From positions 1,239,573 through 1,303,572 of the forward strand of contig NZ_CP018836.1 of the NCBI RefSeq assembly GCF_002196515.1: a DNA stretch of 64,000 nucleotides. Reading direction: 5' to 3'. Source of the DNA: Vibrio gazogenes. GTDB lineage: Bacteria > Pseudomonadota > Gammaproteobacteria > Enterobacterales > Vibrionaceae. The position numbers were made by a program, and so were the translations under genes. Below, piece after piece: positions 22,555-32,195 of the stretch. Every line of letters begins with the position of its first letter. The stretch's first letter is position 1. The notes under the pieces are model-generated. The model was not told the origin of the DNA, searched no databases, and saw only the letters and a program-made list of their open reading frames with translations.

Positions 22555-25500
22555 ATGAATAACGCTACCACTGTCAGAGGCTTTGTCACCTTCCTATGGG
22601 TTGCCTTCATGAACGCTTTTGTCGATTTAGGCCATAAAATCGTCGTGCAGAATACCCTGTTCAAAACATTGTCAGATCACCAGCAGGTGCTGATGACGGC
22701 GATCGTCAATGCACTGATTCTGCTCCCTTTTGTATTACTCTTTACCCCATCCGGCTACCTGTCGGATCGTTATGCAAAAACCAAAGTGATGAAAATCAGC
22801 GCTTTATGTGCGGTATTCATCACCCTGATGATTACCTTCTGCTATTATCAGGGCTGGTTTTATGTATCCTTTGCCCTGACGTTTATTCTCGCAGTGCAGA
22901 GTGCGCTCTATTCTCCGGCAAAATATGGTTACATCCGAGAGCTGGTCGGCGCAGAAAAACTCAGCAACGGCAACGCCTGGGTTCAGGCGGTTTCAATGAT
23001 TGCCATTCTTGCCGGGAGCGCCGTCTTTTCCGCACTGTTCGAACTGAAATTATCCCCTGAAACCCCACTTCAGCCGGGAGCGATTCTTCAGGACATCGCC
23101 CCATTAGGCTGGTTACTGGTCATCGGTTCTCTGATCGAGTGTCTGCTGGCTTTCCGCTTACCGGAAAAAGATCACTTACGGGGACACACACCTCAAAATG
23201 GCGCTCGGCCTCAGATACAAGAACCCGCATTTATCTGGAAAGATTACATTCTGGGTAAAACATTAGGCCGGAATCTCACCCTCCTGTTTCAGGAAAAAGC
23301 GATTTGGCAATCAGTCATCGGCTTAACCCTGTTTCTTTCGATCAGTCAGGTCATGATTGCTGCTTTCCCGGCCTACGCCAAAAGCCACCTTGCTATGGAT
23401 AATACCTTTATCATTCAAAGTATTATTGCGATGGCAATTGTCGGTATGATGCTGGGTTCTTCATTTGCTTCAAAACACTCTGTCAATCACATTAATCTGG
23501 CGCTGATCCCCGCCGGTGCTCTGATTATCTGTGCCGGACTATTTCTGCTGCCACAGGTCACCTCATCGGTTTTGCTTGGCGGTATTTTCCTGACTATCGG
23601 TATCGGCGGCTCATTTATGCTGGTCCCGCTCAACGCATTAATTCAGTTCCACGCGAAAGAAGACCAGATTGGTAAAATTCTGGCCGGGAATAATTTCATT
23701 CAGAATGTCGGCATGTTGTTATGTCTGGCAGTCACGGTCGCGTTCACAACGCAGGAACTCGATGTCAGCTATATCTTGTGGGGATTATTCGGCCTTGGTG
23801 CTTTGGTTGCGCTGGCAGCCATCATTCTGCTACCGGAAGTTCTGGTCCGTTCGGTGATGACTAAATTACTTGGCCGCAAATACCGTCTGCAAGTGTTGGG
23901 GTTCAACAATCTGCCGGAAGCCGGTCAGGGAACGCTGCTGCTCGGTAATCATATCAGCTGGCTGGACTGGGCAATTGTGCAGATGGCATCCCCGAGACGT
24001 GTACACTTTGTTATGGATCAGACTATCTACCAACGCTGGTATCTCAAATGGCTGTTCGATCTGTTTCAGGTGGTTCCGATTGCTCCCGGCAAAAGCCGTG
24101 AAGCATTAAACAAGATAACGGATCTCCTGAATCAGGGGGAAGTAGTCTGTCTGTTTCCTGAAGGTCGTATCAGCCATCTTGGTCAACTGGGAGAATTTAA
24201 AAAAGGCTTTGAACGTGCCTGTCAGGATGCCCGTGGTGTGATTATTCCGTTCTATCTGCGCGGGATGTGGGGAAGTTTCTTCTCCCGTTCCAGCAAACGT
24301 CTGGCAAAAGCGAGAAAAACCGGGATAAAAAGAGATGTCATTATCGCATTCGGAACCGCGATGGACATCCATTCAACCGCCACGGAAGTGAAACAGAAGG
24401 TATTTGAAATGTCCGTCGCAACCTGGAATGAATATGCCGACACGCTGGAAACGCTTCCCGAAGCCTGGATCGCAACAGCAAAAAATCGTCCCAGCCAGTG
24501 GGCAGTCGTGGACAGTAACGGTCAACCAATCACGCATAGCCGCTTTCTGGTCGGCAGTCTGCTGCTCAAACGTAAACTTCAGCATCTGCCGGGACAGAAT
24601 TTAGGCTTGCTGGTCCCGACTTCCAGTGCCGGGCTGATGAGTAATCTGGCAGCGATGATGGCGGGGAAAACCGTGGTCAATCTCAATTACACGGCTTCAG
24701 CACAAGCGCTGCGCAGTGCAAAACACAATGCGGCAATAGAAAGTATCGTCACTTCCAGACGTTTTCTCGCCAGACTGGAAAAACGCGGCATTGACTGCCA
24801 GACCCTCCTTGACGGCTGTCGTGTACTTTATCTGGAAGATTTCAAAGCCAGTCTAGGCCGTCCCGCACAACTGATGATGTTATTGGCGGTCAAAACACTG
24901 CCTGCCAGTTGGATTAGCCGATTATTCTGTCAGCAACAACAACGGGAAGATACCGCTGCAATCCTGTTCTCTTCGGGAAGTGAAGGCGCGCCGAAAGGTG
25001 TCATGCTCAGCCACAAAAATATTCTGGCCAATTTACGTCAGGTTTCGGATGTTTTGAATATCCGCAGCAACGATAAAATCATGGCGACCCTGCCACTATT
25101 CCATGCATTTGGTCTGACAGTCACCGGCATGTTACCGCTGATTGAAGGGATTCCGGTCATCTGCCACCCGGATCCGACCGATAGCCTGAATATTGCCCGT
25201 GCAGTCGCCAAATATGAAGCCACCCTGATGTGTGCAACCTCGACATTTTTAGGCATGTATCAGCGTAACCGTCGCATCAATCCCATGATGTTCAATTCAC
25301 TCAGAGCTGTGGTATCCGGTGCTGAAAAATTAGACGCGAAGATCAAAGCCGCATTTCAGCAGAAATTTATGGTGCCTGTCCTCGAAGGGTACGGTACCAC
25401 CGAAACAACGCCGGTTGCCAGCGTCAACCTGCCGGGGCATCTGGTCCGTCGTGAAGGCTTTATTCAGGAAGCCGAGCGTGAAGGAACCGTTGGTCTGGCA

Positions 25501-26043
25501 CTTCCCGGAACCACATTTAAGATCGTGGATCCCGTGACACTGATGCCGTTACCTGCCGGTGAAGACGGACTGATCCTGATCGGTGGCGCTCAGATCATGC
25601 AGGGCTATCTCAATGACCCGGATAAAACGGCTGAAGTCGTCGTCGAACTGGACGGCCAACGTTGGTACAAAACCGGAGACAAAGGTCATCTGGATAGTGA
25701 CGGCTATTTAACTATCGTTGATCGTTATTCACGCTTCGCCAAACTGGGTGGCGAGATGGTAAGTCTCGGGGCTGTTGAACAGCGTGCCCGTGAACTGCTC
25801 GATCAACCGGAATCCGGACTGGTTGCCGTGAATCTGCCGGATGAGAAGAAAGGAGAACAGATCATTATGCTAGTTGATCTGAATTTAGAACCGGCTGAAG
25901 TGAAAAAAATCCTGATCCAGAAAGGAATGCCGTCTCTGATGCTGCCAAATAAAATCATGCAGGTCGCCAATATTCCCCTTCTGGGCAGCGGCAAGCTCGA
26001 TTTCTCCGCCGCAAAAAATCTGGCACTGGCGCAAATGGGATAA
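22555..26043 (+). CDS. aas: LplT-Aas fusion: lysophospholipid flippase, acyltransferase and acyl-ACP synthetase
   Basis: A 1162-residue inner-membrane protein that salvages lysophospholipids. I chose ATG 22555 because GGAG lies 8 bases upstream and the operator would otherwise be coding. Residues of about 1-410 are an MFS/LplT transporter (FVDLGHKIVVQN, then YLSDRYAKTKV). About 440-640 is a PlsC acyltransferase with GNHISWLDWA (HxxxxD) and FPEGRIS. About 650-1160 is the AMP-binding acyl-ACP synthetase with AILFSSGSEGAPKGVMLSH, GYGTTETTP and WYKTGDKG. In E. coli LplT and Aas are separate adjacent genes; here they are fused in frame. The double operator just upstream suggests repression, perhaps by a lipid-responsive TetR regulator. 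Confidence 0.92.
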   Translation: MNNATTVRGFVTFLWVAFMNAFVDLGHKIVVQNTLFKTLSDHQQVLMTAIVNALILLPFVLLFTPSGYLSDRYAKTKVMKISALCAVFITLMITFCYYQGWFYVSFALTFILAVQSALYSPAKYGYIRELVGAEKLSNGNAWVQAVSMIAILAGSAVFSALFELKLSPETPLQPGAILQDIAPLGWLLVIGSLIECLLAFRLPEKDHLRGHTPQNGARPQIQEPAFIWKDYILGKTLGRNLTLLFQEKAIWQSVIGLTLFLSISQVMIAAFPAYAKSHLAMDNTFIIQSIIAMAIVGMMLGSSFASKHSVNHINLALIPAGALIICAGLFLLPQVTSSVLLGGIFLTIGIGGSFMLVPLNALIQFHAKEDQIGKILAGNNFIQNVGMLLCLAVTVAFTTQELDVSYILWGLFGLGALVALAAIILLPEVLVRSVMTKLLGRKYRLQVLGFNNLPEAGQGTLLLGNHISWLDWAIVQMASPRRVHFVMDQTIYQRWYLKWLFDLFQVVPIAPGKSREALNKITDLLNQGEVVCLFPEGRISHLGQLGEFKKGFERACQDARGVIIPFYLRGMWGSFFSRSSKRLAKARKTGIKRDVIIAFGTAMDIHSTATEVKQKVFEMSVATWNEYADTLETLPEAWIATAKNRPSQWAVVDSNGQPITHSRFLVGSLLLKRKLQHLPGQNLGLLVPTSSAGLMSNLAAMMAGKTVVNLNYTASAQALRSAKHNAAIESIVTSRRFLARLEKRGIDCQTLLDGCRVLYLEDFKASLGRPAQLMMLLAVKTLPASWISRLFCQQQQREDTAAILFSSGSEGAPKGVMLSHKNILANLRQVSDVLNIRSNDKIMATLPLFHAFGLTVTGMLPLIEGIPVICHPDPTDSLNIARAVAKYEATLMCATSTFLGMYQRNRRINPMMFNSLRAVVSGAEKLDAKIKAAFQQKFMVPVLEGYGTTETTPVASVNLPGHLVRREGFIQEAEREGTVGLALPGTTFKIVDPVTLMPLPAGEDGLILIGGAQIMQGYLNDPDKTAEVVVELDGQRWYKTGDKGHLDSDGYLTIVDRYSRFAKLGGEMVSLGAVEQRARELLDQPESGLVAVNLPDEKKGEQIIMLVDLNLEPAEVKKILIQKGMPSLMLPNKIMQVANIPLLGSGKLDFSAAKNLALAQMG

Positions 26044-26090
26044 ATAGCACAAAACGTCAAATAGATAGGTAAACATAAGACAAATAAGCA

Positions 26091-26134
26091 GGGCACACAC
26101 ATTCAAGGGATGGGTTTATTTAAGGTGTGTGTCC
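26091..26134. repeat. REP-like dispersed palindrome (complete copy 5)
   Basis: GGGCACACACATTCAAGGG, centre ATGGGTTTATTTA, then AGGTGTGTGTCC; flanks AAATAAGCA and TGATAAGCA. It lies between aas and the hydrolase gene, so the element is not confined to the toxin array. Confidence 0.75.
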
Positions 26135-26232
26135 TGATAAGCAGCCATCAGCTTGTAGGGGTTCCACAAAAAAGGCTACCGGCATGATGGGCCGATAGCC
26201 TTGATTGTTATGCTTTAGTTTAACGGTATACA

Positions 26233-27642
26233 TTATGGCAGATCAGATGTTCTCCATTTTCTCATGAGGGCTGAGGGTTTTTGTATATAAGGTGCCCACC
26301 GTGTATCACCGTCCAAAAAGGTTTTTTCAAATGCAAGCACGAGCGATGCCACACCTCGACCTGCCTGAGTCGGATAACCCCAGGCAAAATGACCAGCAAG
26401 ACCTAATACGGCTAGAACTTTGGGGGTATTTGTAATTGATCGGTAAACGCCATCTGATTGACCCAGGCCGCCGAGAATGGTGGTATCCAGGGCACCGTTA
26501 ATGATCAAGGCTGGAATTTTGATTAACCTGCCACTGGCATAAGCTGCATCAAGTAGCTCCTTCGGTGAATACCAGGAATAGATGTCAGTGTTAAACCAGG
26601 CGGTCATGTTGTGGCCAGCAAGACTTATCACTGTTTTGAGTTCGTCTCTGTGTTTGCCCGCATTAATCCAAGATGCGCCTCCGCCCATGGACCATCCCAT
26701 GATTCCGACTCTGTCTGTATCCAGCTTACCTCTGAGAGGGCTGCCCAAACGGGTGTTTTCTTCTCTAAGGGCCTTAACGACTCGCCATTGCTGATTGTCA
26801 CGGGCTGTGACCTGGTCAAAAATGGTGGTGGTATCCATGGTGACAAGAACCATACCGTGAGAAGCAAACCAGGGACCCCAGGCAGCAAAAGCGAGCTGTT
26901 TGGTCATAAACGGTGGGCAGAACACAATGCCTGAATAGGGTGGTTCTGCATTAGCGGGATAATATACTTTGGCTTTTGCCGGCAAGGAGACAAAGGCACC
27001 GGGAAGCTCGTATGATCTGACAGTATAGGGGCCTTTTCCGTCGTATAAGCCGGGGGCTTCTTCATCACGACAGATAGCGCCATCCGGACAATTGCCACTA
27101 ATGTGGTTCTCGGCGTGACGGCGCAGTGTAAATATCTGATTTTCCTTGCCAGTGCTGGTCGATTGCATGACGTTGGTATCGTTTTCCTCGGATAAATTAT
27201 TAACATTCAGGCTCATGTCTGTGCCGCGGGTAATAATCTGATAAGTACCGTTTCCAGTTTCAGCAAATCGGAACTGTTGGCAGGCGCCACCTTCATAGCT
27301 CCATGTTTGGATATTGGCACCGACATCCGGACTGCATTTGGATACGTTGAACGCTTGGTCTGGCGCGATCACGGGTGTGATCCGGTGCCAGATTCCGTCG
27401 ACGGGCGTAATGATGAATTTCTGGGATTCACCGCCCCAATAGTCATTCAGAGTAATGTTCGTACCGTCTATGGTACCCCACTGCGAGGTGTCCAGCGCCT
27501 TGCCACTTTGGGTAACGATCAAAGAATACGTGCCGTTGATAATGGCATTTTCCGCAAAGGCTCCTTTGATTCCGGCAGCCATCAGCATCAGTACTATCAT
27601 ATACATGATGGAGGTGACTTTGATTTTATGATTTTCTTTCAT
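26233..27642 (-). CDS. Secreted ricin-B lectin / PETase-like alpha/beta hydrolase
   Basis: A 469-residue exported enzyme. A signal peptide (about 1-30, ending KGAFA) is followed by a ricin-type beta-trefoil (about 35-175) with three Q-x-F type motifs (SQKF, CQQF, NQIF). The hydrolase (about 200-460) matches polyester hydrolases/cutinases: VYYPANAEPPYSGIVF, AWGPWFASHGMVLVTMDT, GIMGWSMGGGAS with Ser318, INGALDTT with Asp386, and GLAGHFAWGYP with His418 as the likely triad. A Cys pair near 185/191 may form a disulphide in the linker. It could hydrolyse esters of a polymer or glycan-bound acyl groups; the lectin would target it to a carbohydrate surface. PET activity cannot be inferred from sequence alone. 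Confidence 0.8.
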   Translation of the reverse strand: MKENHKIKVTSIMYMIVLMLMAAGIKGAFAENAIINGTYSLIVTQSGKALDTSQWGTIDGTNITLNDYWGGESQKFIITPVDGIWHRITPVIAPDQAFNVSKCSPDVGANIQTWSYEGGACQQFRFAETGNGTYQIITRGTDMSLNVNNLSEENDTNVMQSTSTGKENQIFTLRRHAENHISGNCPDGAICRDEEAPGLYDGKGPYTVRSYELPGAFVSLPAKAKVYYPANAEPPYSGIVFCPPFMTKQLAFAAWGPWFASHGMVLVTMDTTTIFDQVTARDNQQWRVVKALREENTRLGSPLRGKLDTDRVGIMGWSMGGGASWINAGKHRDELKTVISLAGHNMTAWFNTDIYSWYSPKELLDAAYASGRLIKIPALIINGALDTTILGGLGQSDGVYRSITNTPKVLAVLGLAGHFAWGYPTQAGRGVASLVLAFEKTFLDGDTRWAPYIQKPSALMRKWRTSDLP

Positions 27643-28121
27643 GGTGTCTCCTTGATTGTTTTTTATTCCAATTAAACAATTTTTTGGTAAACCAACTGAA
27701 ATTTGGATTTTGACTTTTTAATCTGCCGTTCTTTCACATACTACCAACAGATAATTAGCTAACACGCTGTTTTCTATCGTATCTGTCAATGGTTCACTGC
27801 TTCATTTCAAATGCTCAAACCATGCAAAATTTTATGCAAAGGCGATAAAAATTTGCTGTAGTTCGCGAATGTTTCTGTTAACGACTGTTTAAAAGAGTCA
27901 TTTCCCACGCTATTGACACAGACATGAAAACAGCCTTGGTTAAAAAATGCACAATAGCTAAAACAACTATAGCAAAAGGTTGCATATGTGTAGCAAAAAG
28001 ATGCATAAAGTGTGTTTCACTGTATTGATGGTGCATATTTGAATGCGATGAAATTCGCGGGTCAGGTCAGTTTTCGAAGGAATAAGTTAAGGAATAAGCA
28101 GGAATAAGGGACAAATAAGCA
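27643..28121. promoter_or_regulatory. Intergenic region with a tandem direct-repeat pair
   Basis: No gene seen. TAGCAAAAGGTTGCATA (27971-27987) and TAGCAAAAAGATGCATA (27992-28008) are direct repeats with a 21-bp period, two helical turns, as expected for adjacent binding sites of one regulator. The promoter of the hydrolase gene should also lie here. Confidence 0.45.
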
Positions 28122-28164
28122 GGACACGCACCTCAAAGAATGGATTTACTTATGGTGTGTGTCC
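28122..28164. repeat. REP-like dispersed palindrome (complete copy 6)
   Basis: GGACACGCACCTCAAAG, centre AATGGATTTACTTAT, then GGTGTGTGTCC; flanks AAATAAGCA and TTGCAAGAG. It lies downstream of the ethanolamine permease gene. Confidence 0.75.
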
Positions 28165-28294
28165 TTGCAAGAGCCCCAATTTAAAGGCAAGGGAATCATC
28201 TTGCTGTGTCCGATTCCCTATTGATTTCATGACATTCTCCAATTTGTGACTGGAAAAGTGTCAATCTTATTTAGGACGGGTCAGTCAACAGCCC

Positions 28295-29683
28295 CTAGGC
28301 TTCAGTTGGAACTTGAAGCATTTCATTGCCTGCTTGCATGGCATCTGAACGATGTGTTGCTTTGAAGTAAACAAAACCTAACGCGAAGAGTACGACGAAG
28401 ATAACCGCGATTAAGACGTTATAGTAAACCATCGCAACCAAAGACAGTACGGCAAGGATAAGCGCTACTGCCGGCGCATAAGGAAATAGCGGTGCTACAA
28501 ATGGACGCTCTAGATTCGGTTCAAGGCGACGTAGTTTGAATAATGCAAGCATTGAGACAATATACATTACAATGGCACCGAATACCGCCATGGTAACGAT
28601 GTTTGCCGTCAGAGGTTGTCCTGCGATAACAATAAGGTTATCCGAGAATATGGCGGCGATCCCGATGATACCGCCGGCAAGAATGGCCCAGTGAGGTGTC
28701 TGGTATTTGCTGTTTACCGCGGCGAGTGATTGAGGTAAGAAGCCTGCGCGTGCTAAAGCAAAGATCTGACGAGAATAACCCATGATGATGCCGTGGAAAG
28801 AGGCTATCAAGCCGAACAAGCCTAGCCATACCAACATATGTAACCAACCGCTAGTGTTACCAACAATCATTTTCATCGCTTGTGGTAGTGGGTCGTTGAT
28901 GTTTGACAGTTCACGCCAGTCACCTGCGCCCCCCGCAAAGAACATGACACCAATTGCCAGAACGACTAGCGTTAATATCCCTGCGATAAATGCAACGGGA
29001 ATCGTACGTTTAGGGTTTTTTGCTTCTTCAGCAGCCATTGATGCACCTTCGATGGCGAGGAAGAACCAGATTGCGAATGGAATGGCGGCAAAGATACCTG
29101 ATATCGCTTCGCCAGAAAATTCATTGCTCCCCGCCCAGCCGTTGGCTACGAAGTTATCAATAGAGAAACCTGGAGAGACCACCCCCATGAATACCAATAG
29201 TTCGACAATGGCTAGAATGGTGACTAACAGTTCGAAGGTCGCAGCGATACTCACACCAATCAAGTTCAGTGCCATAAAAATAATATAAGCACTTACCGCA
29301 ACCATTTTCGGATCCCAAGTCGGGAACTGAACATTCAAATAAGCCCCAATAGCCATCGCAATCGCGGGTGGCGCAAAGACAAACTCTATCAGCGTAGCAA
29401 AGCCAGCGATGTAACCGCCAACCGGACCGAATGCACGATAGGCGTAAGCAAATGGTCCGCCAGCATGTGGGATCGACGTGGAAAGTTCGGTAAAGCTAAA
29501 AATGAACGCCGTATACATGGTTGCGATTAGAAATGTCGTAATTAAAAAGCCTAATGTGCCAGCTTGTGCCCACCCATAACTCCAGCCAAAGTATTCGCCA
29601 GATATGACGAGTCCTACCGCGATACCCCAGAGATGAAATTTCCCTAGCGTTCTTTTTAAGCCGGGTTTGCTGTCATGTTCCAT
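28295..29683 (-). CDS. eat: Ethanolamine permease
   Basis: A 462-residue APC-superfamily transporter with about 12 membrane helices. The N-terminus LKRTLGKFHLWGIAVGLVIS followed by GEYFGWSYGWAQAGTLGFL is characteristic of ethanolamine permeases, and PHAGGPFAYAYRAFGPVGGY is the conserved APC segment. It would import ethanolamine through the inner membrane for the ammonia-lyase encoded upstream. It is the last gene of the minus-strand operon eutB-eutC-eat, 79 bp after eutC. No carboxysome-like shell genes are present, so this is the minimal form of ethanolamine catabolism. Confidence 0.92.
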   Translation of the reverse strand: MEHDSKPGLKRTLGKFHLWGIAVGLVISGEYFGWSYGWAQAGTLGFLITTFLIATMYTAFIFSFTELSTSIPHAGGPFAYAYRAFGPVGGYIAGFATLIEFVFAPPAIAMAIGAYLNVQFPTWDPKMVAVSAYIIFMALNLIGVSIAATFELLVTILAIVELLVFMGVVSPGFSIDNFVANGWAGSNEFSGEAISGIFAAIPFAIWFFLAIEGASMAAEEAKNPKRTIPVAFIAGILTLVVLAIGVMFFAGGAGDWRELSNINDPLPQAMKMIVGNTSGWLHMLVWLGLFGLIASFHGIIMGYSRQIFALARAGFLPQSLAAVNSKYQTPHWAILAGGIIGIAAIFSDNLIVIAGQPLTANIVTMAVFGAIVMYIVSMLALFKLRRLEPNLERPFVAPLFPYAPAVALILAVLSLVAMVYYNVLIAVIFVVLFALGFVYFKATHRSDAMQAGNEMLQVPTEA

Positions 29684-29762
29684 ATCAATTCCCTCTTTTC
29701 CCTGATAATAATTGTGACAATTTGAGTGCGACAGACCGTTGTGTCATGCAGGCACTTCCTGC

Positions 29763-30617
29763 TCATTCAGAAATGCTGGTTAAACAAAATTGTTGCTGTG
29801 TTGTACTTTCTAGCTGAGCGTCGTCAGAGCGGTCTTTTAGTCCTACGCCAGTCAGTTGGATTCGATGAGATTCACGTAATAAGTAAAAGCATTTGTGCGC
29901 AGCTGCAGGATAATTGAGTCCTTGGGGGCGCACATTGGAAATGCAGTTCCGCAGAGAATCTTCAGTGCCGCGTTTGGGTTGCCAAGTCAGGTAAAGCCCC
30001 ATGCTGTCTGGAGAACTTAAGCCGGGACGTTCGCCCACGAGTAGTAAAACTTCTTTGGCATTGAGTGCTTCACCGACATCATCGCCAATGGCGACACGTG
30101 CTTGTTCAACGATACTGAGCGGTGCGAGATTCCAATCTTTTGTCGGATCGTCGTTCAATAGGGTGAGGAGCGACTCTATAAATGGTTTTGCGTGATGAGC
30201 AATGGCATAAGATGAAAGGCCATCCGCGATGACAATGGCCAAATCATAGGATTCTTGCTGATCGGCTTGATTACGGAATTGCTGCAAACGATAGAGAGAA
30301 CGTTCATCCAGTTGGCGACCAAAATCTGGACGTTGTAGGTATTCCATTCGGTTTGCTGCGCCACTGTGTAAAACAAAAGCTGGCAAAAGCGGGGCAATAT
30401 GTTTGCTCTGTTCAAGTTCTTCCATGAGCTGCGCTACATCCAGTGGAACATGAACCGCGTCCATCGCTTGGGCATGAGAAAGCTGAAAACGCAGTAACTC
30501 TGCGGTTGGAATACTGGTTCCCACTCGGCCAAGACCAATGCGAGCATCGGTAAATTGGCGTAGCTTTTCCCATGGGTCTTCATGAACCAGTTTCTTTATT
30601 GGGAGGATATCGTTCAT
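29763..30617 (-). CDS. eutC: Ethanolamine ammonia-lyase small subunit
   Basis: A 284-residue subunit of the adenosylcobalamin-dependent enzyme that splits ethanolamine to acetaldehyde and ammonia. Typical features: DARIGLGRVGTSIPTAELLRF near the N-terminus, VIADGLSSYAIAHHA, and GERPGLSSPDSMGLYLTW. It overlaps the eutB stop by 4 bp (ATGA), indicating translational coupling. Slightly short of E. coli EutC (295) because the N-terminal extension is smaller. Confidence 0.96.
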   Translation of the reverse strand: MNDILPIKKLVHEDPWEKLRQFTDARIGLGRVGTSIPTAELLRFQLSHAQAMDAVHVPLDVAQLMEELEQSKHIAPLLPAFVLHSGAANRMEYLQRPDFGRQLDERSLYRLQQFRNQADQQESYDLAIVIADGLSSYAIAHHAKPFIESLLTLLNDDPTKDWNLAPLSIVEQARVAIGDDVGEALNAKEVLLLVGERPGLSSPDSMGLYLTWQPKRGTEDSLRNCISNVRPQGLNYPAAAHKCFYLLRESHRIQLTGVGLKDRSDDAQLESTTQQQFCLTSISE

Positions 30618-32014
30618 GACACCTCCTGAATTAGCCGCAGGGGTTGAATGAACGATGGGGCAAGCTCATTGTTTAGCTGAACGTGATTGTCTTGGGGTGA
30701 GATTTTCATCGCTTTCAGCCAAGCATCGAACTCAGGTGCCGGACGTAAACCAAGCACCTGACGAGCATAAAGCGCATCGTGGAATGATGTCGTTTGATAA
30801 TTGAGCATGATGTCATCGGAACCCGGAATTCCCATGATAAACGAGCATTCGGCCACACCAAGCAGTGTGAGCAGGTTGTCCATGTCATTTTGGTCTGCAT
30901 AGGCGTGGTTGGTGTAACAAATATCGCAGCCCATTGGTAAGCCCAATAACTTGCCGCAGAAATGATCTTCCAAGCCTGCACGGATGATTTGTTTACCATC
31001 GAATAAGTATTCTGGGCCGATAAAGCCAACCACAGTATTGACTAAAAGGGGGTTAAATTTACGCGCTAAAGCATAAGCTCTTGCTTCACAGGTTTGTTGG
31101 TCAAGCCCATGGTGTCCGTTTGCCGAAAGTGAACTTCCCTGGCCCGTTTCAAAATACATCACGTTATTTCCCACGGTTCCACGATTCAGGCTTAATGCGG
31201 CGTCGTAAGCTTCCGCCAGCACATTGGCATTAACACCAAATCCTTGGTTGGTTGCTTCCGTTCCACCAATAGACTGAAAAACCAGATCAACGGGTGCGCC
31301 TTTTTCAATTGCTTCGATGGTATTGGTTACATGAGTTAAGACACACGATTGAGTCGGAATTTCATAATGCTGAATCACGTCATCCATCAACTTCATCAAC
31401 TGAATCGCCTGCGTGACACTATCGGTTGCCGGATTTATTCCGAAAACCGCATCGCCATTACCATACATGAGGCCATCGAAGATTGAGGCCGCAATACCGT
31501 TGACGTCATCGGTTGGATGATTGGGCTGAAGACGAGTAGACAGATGTCCCGGAAGGCCAATAGTATTGCGGAACTTAGTAATCACCTGACATTTCTTCGC
31601 CACCAAAATTAAATCTTGGTTACGCATGATCTTCGATACCGCTGCTGCCATTTCAGGTGTTATTCCCGAACGGACTTTTGCTAACTCAAAATCGGTGGTC
31701 GTTTCTTGTAATAGCCAATTGCGAAAATCACCAACGGTTAAATGTGAGATTGTTTTGAAGGCATCGGCATCATGCTCATCGATAATTAAACGGGTGATTT
31801 CGTCTTTCTCATACGGAATTAGAGCTTCGTTGAGGAATACCCTTAGTGGAAGATCCGCCAAAACCATTTGTGCAACGACGCGTTCTTCGGCAGAGTGGGC
31901 GCAAACGCCCGCAAGTTGATCGCCTGAGCGTAATGGTGTTGCTTTCGCCATCACCTCGGCTAGAGATTCAAATTGATAGGTTTGCGTGCCTAGTTGGTAA
32001 CGGTAACTCGCCAT
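30614..32014 (-). CDS. eutB: Ethanolamine ammonia-lyase large subunit
   Basis: A 466-residue TIM-barrel catalytic subunit. I chose the ATG at 32014 (MASYRYQLGTQTYQF) because GAGG sits 5 bases upstream; an upstream ATG at 32032 would add six residues. Conserved segments include FRNTIGLPGHLSTRLQPNHP, MYGNGDAVFGINPATDS, FQSIGGTEATNQGFGVN and MGIPGSDDIMLNYQTTSFHD. It needs B12, so the cell must make or import cobalamin. First gene of the operon, divergent from the AraC regulator. Confidence 0.97.
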   Translation of the reverse strand: MASYRYQLGTQTYQFESLAEVMAKATPLRSGDQLAGVCAHSAEERVVAQMVLADLPLRVFLNEALIPYEKDEITRLIIDEHDADAFKTISHLTVGDFRNWLLQETTTDFELAKVRSGITPEMAAAVSKIMRNQDLILVAKKCQVITKFRNTIGLPGHLSTRLQPNHPTDDVNGIAASIFDGLMYGNGDAVFGINPATDSVTQAIQLMKLMDDVIQHYEIPTQSCVLTHVTNTIEAIEKGAPVDLVFQSIGGTEATNQGFGVNANVLAEAYDAALSLNRGTVGNNVMYFETGQGSSLSANGHHGLDQQTCEARAYALARKFNPLLVNTVVGFIGPEYLFDGKQIIRAGLEDHFCGKLLGLPMGCDICYTNHAYADQNDMDNLLTLLGVAECSFIMGIPGSDDIMLNYQTTSFHDALYARQVLGLRPAPEFDAWLKAMKISPQDNHVQLNNELAPSFIQPLRLIQEVS

Positions 32015-32195
32015 AAATACCTCGTTATCCATACAAGCAATAGGCCTGAACTTTGCTTGATACTTTCAACAGTTATTATGCGATTAACGTTCCTCGGAGC
32101 TAACGAAATTGCGCAAAAGATTTAAATTATTTAATTTCAATAGGTTATAACCGTGATGCATCAGCGCAGTGCACAGATAAGGAGAGGCTAGCAAG

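Noticed and set aside
23183..23205. GGGGACACACACCTCAAAA inside aas as a REP-like copy
   Set aside because: Only the left arm resembles the palindrome, the frame is coding and there is no right arm. The AGGACACACACTTCAAC in the MCP gene (45268-45284) is rejected for the same reason.
26582..26934. Plus-strand frames within the PETase-like gene
   Set aside because: Antisense shadows of a long gene with clear motifs.
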